Assembly (NCBI GenBank): GCA_029556335.1
Contig: JAKQFA010000003.1
Location: forward strand, 1 to 56,492
Source: Methanobacteriota archaeon
GTDB taxonomy: Archaea > Methanobacteriota > Methanobacteria > Methanobacteriales > Methanobacteriaceae
Direction of reading: 5' to 3'
DNA: 56,492 nucleotides
Positions 54,763 to 56,492 of this stretch are shown here, piece by piece (the first letter of the stretch is position 1; each line of letters opens with the position of its first letter). A program made the position numbers and the translations under genes. The notes below the pieces were generated by a model, which was not told the DNA's origin, searched no databases, and saw only the letters and a list, made by a program, of their open reading frames with translations.

Positions 54763-55917
54763 ATGATAAAAGCGGTTATTATGGCCGGGGGCCAGGGGAC
54801 ACGACTACAACCCCTCACCTTTGTAAGGCCCAAACCAATGATTCCCCTTATTAATAAGCCTATTTTGAGTTACTCCCTTGACAAACTAAAGAGTGAAGGA
54901 TTTAGCCAAGTCATGGTTACCCTAGGCTACATGTGGGACCATGTGAAGGAGTACTATAAAAAGAATCCTCCTGGTTTGGATCTGAAATACACCATTGAAA
55001 AATGGCCACTAGGAACAGCTGGTGGTGTGAGGAAGGCTCGGAAGTACCTGGACACCACCTTCGTGGTTTTAAGTGGTGATGTAATAACCGAAGTGGACCT
55101 TAACCGGGCAATACTCTATCATCAGGAAAAGAAGGCCCTGGCCACCCTGGTCTTGACTAGGGTTGATGATCCCTCCCATTACGGGGTTGCAGACCTTGAT
55201 GATGATGGGAAAATAGTGAATTACCTGGAGAAGCCCCAGCCAGGAGAAGCCTTCAGCAACCTGGCCAACACCGGTACCTACATAATGGAACCAGAGATAT
55301 TTGATTACATGGAGGATCAGAGGGGAGTCATGGACTTCTCCCAGCATATCTTCCCCCAACTCATCAGGGATGGTAAGGCCATCTATGGCTATCCCAGCCA
55401 GGGATACTGGAACGATGTAGGACGTCCGGAGACTTATTTAAAGGCCACCAGTGATTTGTTGAACTCCGGATCCTGGGGTATCCAGGGTGAAAGAATTAAA
55501 AAGAGGATAGGGAGGATAGGGGATATATGGCTGGGTGAGGATGTGGAGATGGGAGAGAGGGTTCACATGGAAGGTCCGGTGGTCATAGGCGACGGGGTGA
55601 AGATTGGCTCCGGTACCAAGATCTCGGCTGCCACTGTCCTGGGGGAGAACGTTACCCTAGGGAAAAATGTGAGCATACATGGATCAGTCATATTCTCCAA
55701 CACCGTAGTGAATGACAACGTTTTTCTGGAAAATTCCATTGTGGACAGGCAGTGTTTTATTGATAAGGGCTCCCTGGTCGAGAATGGCGTGGTCATCGGT
55801 TGCAGAGTGGAGATTGGAATGAACTCCATGATAAGATCCTTCCGGAGAATAACCCAGGATGTCAAAATCTTTCCAGGGTCAATAATCGATTCTGACTATC
55901 TTATCTCCGCAGAATGA
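54763..55917 (+). CDS. NDP-sugar pyrophosphorylase (nucleotidyltransferase with left-handed beta-helix)
   Basis: 384 residues. N-terminal nucleotidyltransferase domain: IMAGGQGTRLQPLTFVRPKPMIPL at about 6-29, WPLGTAGGVRKA, VVLSGDVITEVD, and WNDVGRPETYLKA. C-terminal hexapeptide repeats (about 250-375, e.g. VVIGDGVKIGSGTKIS) form a left-handed beta-helix. Resembles mannose-1-phosphate guanylyltransferase / glucose-1-phosphate nucleotidyltransferase; the sugar cannot be told from sequence. Located next to a phosphohexomutase, whose product would be its substrate. Confidence 0.92.
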   Translation: MIKAVIMAGGQGTRLQPLTFVRPKPMIPLINKPILSYSLDKLKSEGFSQVMVTLGYMWDHVKEYYKKNPPGLDLKYTIEKWPLGTAGGVRKARKYLDTTFVVLSGDVITEVDLNRAILYHQEKKALATLVLTRVDDPSHYGVADLDDDGKIVNYLEKPQPGEAFSNLANTGTYIMEPEIFDYMEDQRGVMDFSQHIFPQLIRDGKAIYGYPSQGYWNDVGRPETYLKATSDLLNSGSWGIQGERIKKRIGRIGDIWLGEDVEMGERVHMEGPVVIGDGVKIGSGTKISAATVLGENVTLGKNVSIHGSVIFSNTVVNDNVFLENSIVDRQCFIDKGSLVENGVVIGCRVEIGMNSMIRSFRRITQDVKIFPGSIIDSDYLISAE

Positions 55918-55952
55918 GGTAATTTATCCGGTATATGGAATTTAAAGGCCTA

Positions 55953-55959
55953 TTTTTTT
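55953..55959 (+). terminator. Oligo-T run after the pyrophosphorylase gene
   Basis: TTTTTTT 36 bases past the stop, preceded by AGGCCT. Archaeal terminators can be simple T runs. Confidence 0.35.
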
Positions 55960-56000
55960 ATACACACCATTTACTGGACAGTTTTAAATAAGTCAAGCTA

Positions 56001-56109
56001 CATATATAGTAATCGATGGTGTAACAAGGAGGGGGGGTTGAATTGTGGAATAGGTCATCCCCCATGTTCTTCTGGTTGCCCAAATTTTTTTTTGGATAGG
56101 TAATGATCT
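56001..56109 (+). promoter_or_regulatory. Promoter and leader of the phosphohexomutase-like gene
   Basis: TATA CATATATAG at 56001-56009 predicts a start near 56030. The leader then has a run of seven G (56031-56037), five C (56059-56063) able to pair with it, and T9 at 56085-56093, followed by the RBS-like AGGTAATGAT and the ATG at 56110. The hairpin-plus-T arrangement could be an attenuator. Confidence 0.4.
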
Positions 56110-56492
56110 ATGTCGCTGTACGTGAAAGAGATAAGAGGAATTGTGAATTCAGAGATCGTTAATGAATTTGCTTCCAACCTGGGAACCTACATTGGAAATT
56201 TTCTAGGACCGGGCAGTAGAATAGTGGTGGGCCGGGATATGGGGGCACCCTCCCAGATGATAAAACGCTCCCTTTCATCGGGAATACTTGCAGCTGGGGC
56301 AGATGTTATTGACTTTGGAGTGGCGCCCATACCAACCATAATCTATGGCCAGAATCTATACGGGGCTCAGGCCACCATAACCATCACCATGTCCCACTTG
56401 AGGCCCGAAGATATAACCATAAAGATATTCAGCGCCCACGACATTCCCCTAGAACAGAGGCACGTGGAACGGGTTCACTGGAACGAGATAGG
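56110..56492 (+). CDS. Divergent phosphohexomutase family protein (5' part; window edge)
   Basis: 127 codons visible. Begins MSLYVKEIRGIVNSE and has IVVGRDMGAPSQMIKR and GADVIDFGVAPIPTI, as in phosphomannomutase/phosphoglucomutase domain I. Two points differ from the family: the N-terminal F-G-T-S-G loop is missing, leaving only IRG, and the active-site TASHNP loop is TMSHLRPED with Ser95 and the His kept but Asn-Pro replaced. It may still be an active sugar-phosphate mutase, or a divergent paralog. Downstream metal motif DGDxDR is beyond the window. Confidence 0.85.
   Translation, partial: MSLYVKEIRGIVNSEIVNEFASNLGTYIGNFLGPGSRIVVGRDMGAPSQMIKRSLSSGILAAGADVIDFGVAPIPTIIYGQNLYGAQATITITMSHLRPEDITIKIFSAHDIPLEQRHVERVHWNEI

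Overview
This window is archaeal, almost certainly from a hydrogenotrophic methanogen of the Methanobacteriaceae (Methanobacterium or Methanothermobacter type). The grounds are archaeal/eukaryotic-type ribosomal proteins (eL14, eL18, eL19, eL32, eL34, eS4), RNA polymerase subunits D, K and N, the archaeal mevalonate branch with isopentenyl phosphate kinase, GGTGAT-type ribosome binding sites, TATA-box promoters, an intron-containing tRNA, and a pyruvate carboxylase A subunit paired with birA. From memory the gene order follows the Methanothermobacter chromosome; I cannot name a species. Region 1 (1 to about 31.6 kb) is a nearly unbroken minus-strand super-operon. Read in transcription order it begins with a SPOUT RNA methyltransferase and then uL3, uL4, uL23, uL2, uS19, uL22, uS3, uL29, an eIF1-like protein, RNase P protein 1, uS17, uL14, uL24, eS4, uL5, uS14, uS8, uL6, eL32, eL19, uL18, uS5, uL30, uL15, SecY, adenylate kinase, a DUF106 insertase-like protein, eL34, cytidylate kinase, eL14, TruB/Cbf5, tRNA-Ser, uS13, uS4, uS11, RpoD, eL18, uL13, uS9, RpoN, tRNA-Pro, RpoK, enolase, ferredoxin, uS2, a MEMO protein, mevalonate kinase, isopentenyl phosphate kinase, IPP isomerase, RNase J, prenyl diphosphate synthase and glutamyl-tRNA synthetase. 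It joins ribosome building, transcription, rRNA/tRNA modification, protein export and lipid-precursor synthesis. Many starts overlap the preceding stop or lie within an SD sequence, so translational coupling is likely. Region 2 (31.6-41.9 kb) holds small membrane proteins, a METTL5-like methylase, pycA-birA on the plus strand, a secreted PIG-L deacetylase, an RNA-linked minus-strand operon (NYN nuclease-like, SelA-like PLP enzyme, RtcA) and two unknown conserved genes. Region 3 (41.9-46.3 kb) is AT-richer and looks accessory: a long AT-rich spacer, an orphan Cys-containing protein, a TetR regulator with its own palindromic operator and a CPBP membrane protease, a lipoprotein, and a small cytoplasmic trypsin-like protease coupled to a phosphoribosyltransferase. 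Region 4 (47-51.4 kb) has two cation/proton antiporters, one broken by a frameshift, and an AhpD-like protein. Region 5 (51.5-56.5 kb) is sugar-nucleotide and envelope metabolism: a UPF0104 membrane protein, a GalT-like HIT protein, a trehalose-phosphatase-like enzyme, an NDP-sugar pyrophosphorylase and the start of a divergent phosphohexomutase. The most notable signals are a tRNA-Pro(GGG) with two introns whose first base is the last base of the rpoN stop codon; single-base frameshifts in rpsQ (essential) and in the NhaP-type antiporter, both fitting a lost T in a T run; a structured 190-nt spacer inside the ribosomal operon between eL32 and eL19; a 138-residue acidic tail on uS3; operator-like repeat arrays at 43.3 and 45.6 kb; and hairpin-plus-T9 leaders before two genes. 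I saw no CRISPR array, insertion sequence or rRNA.
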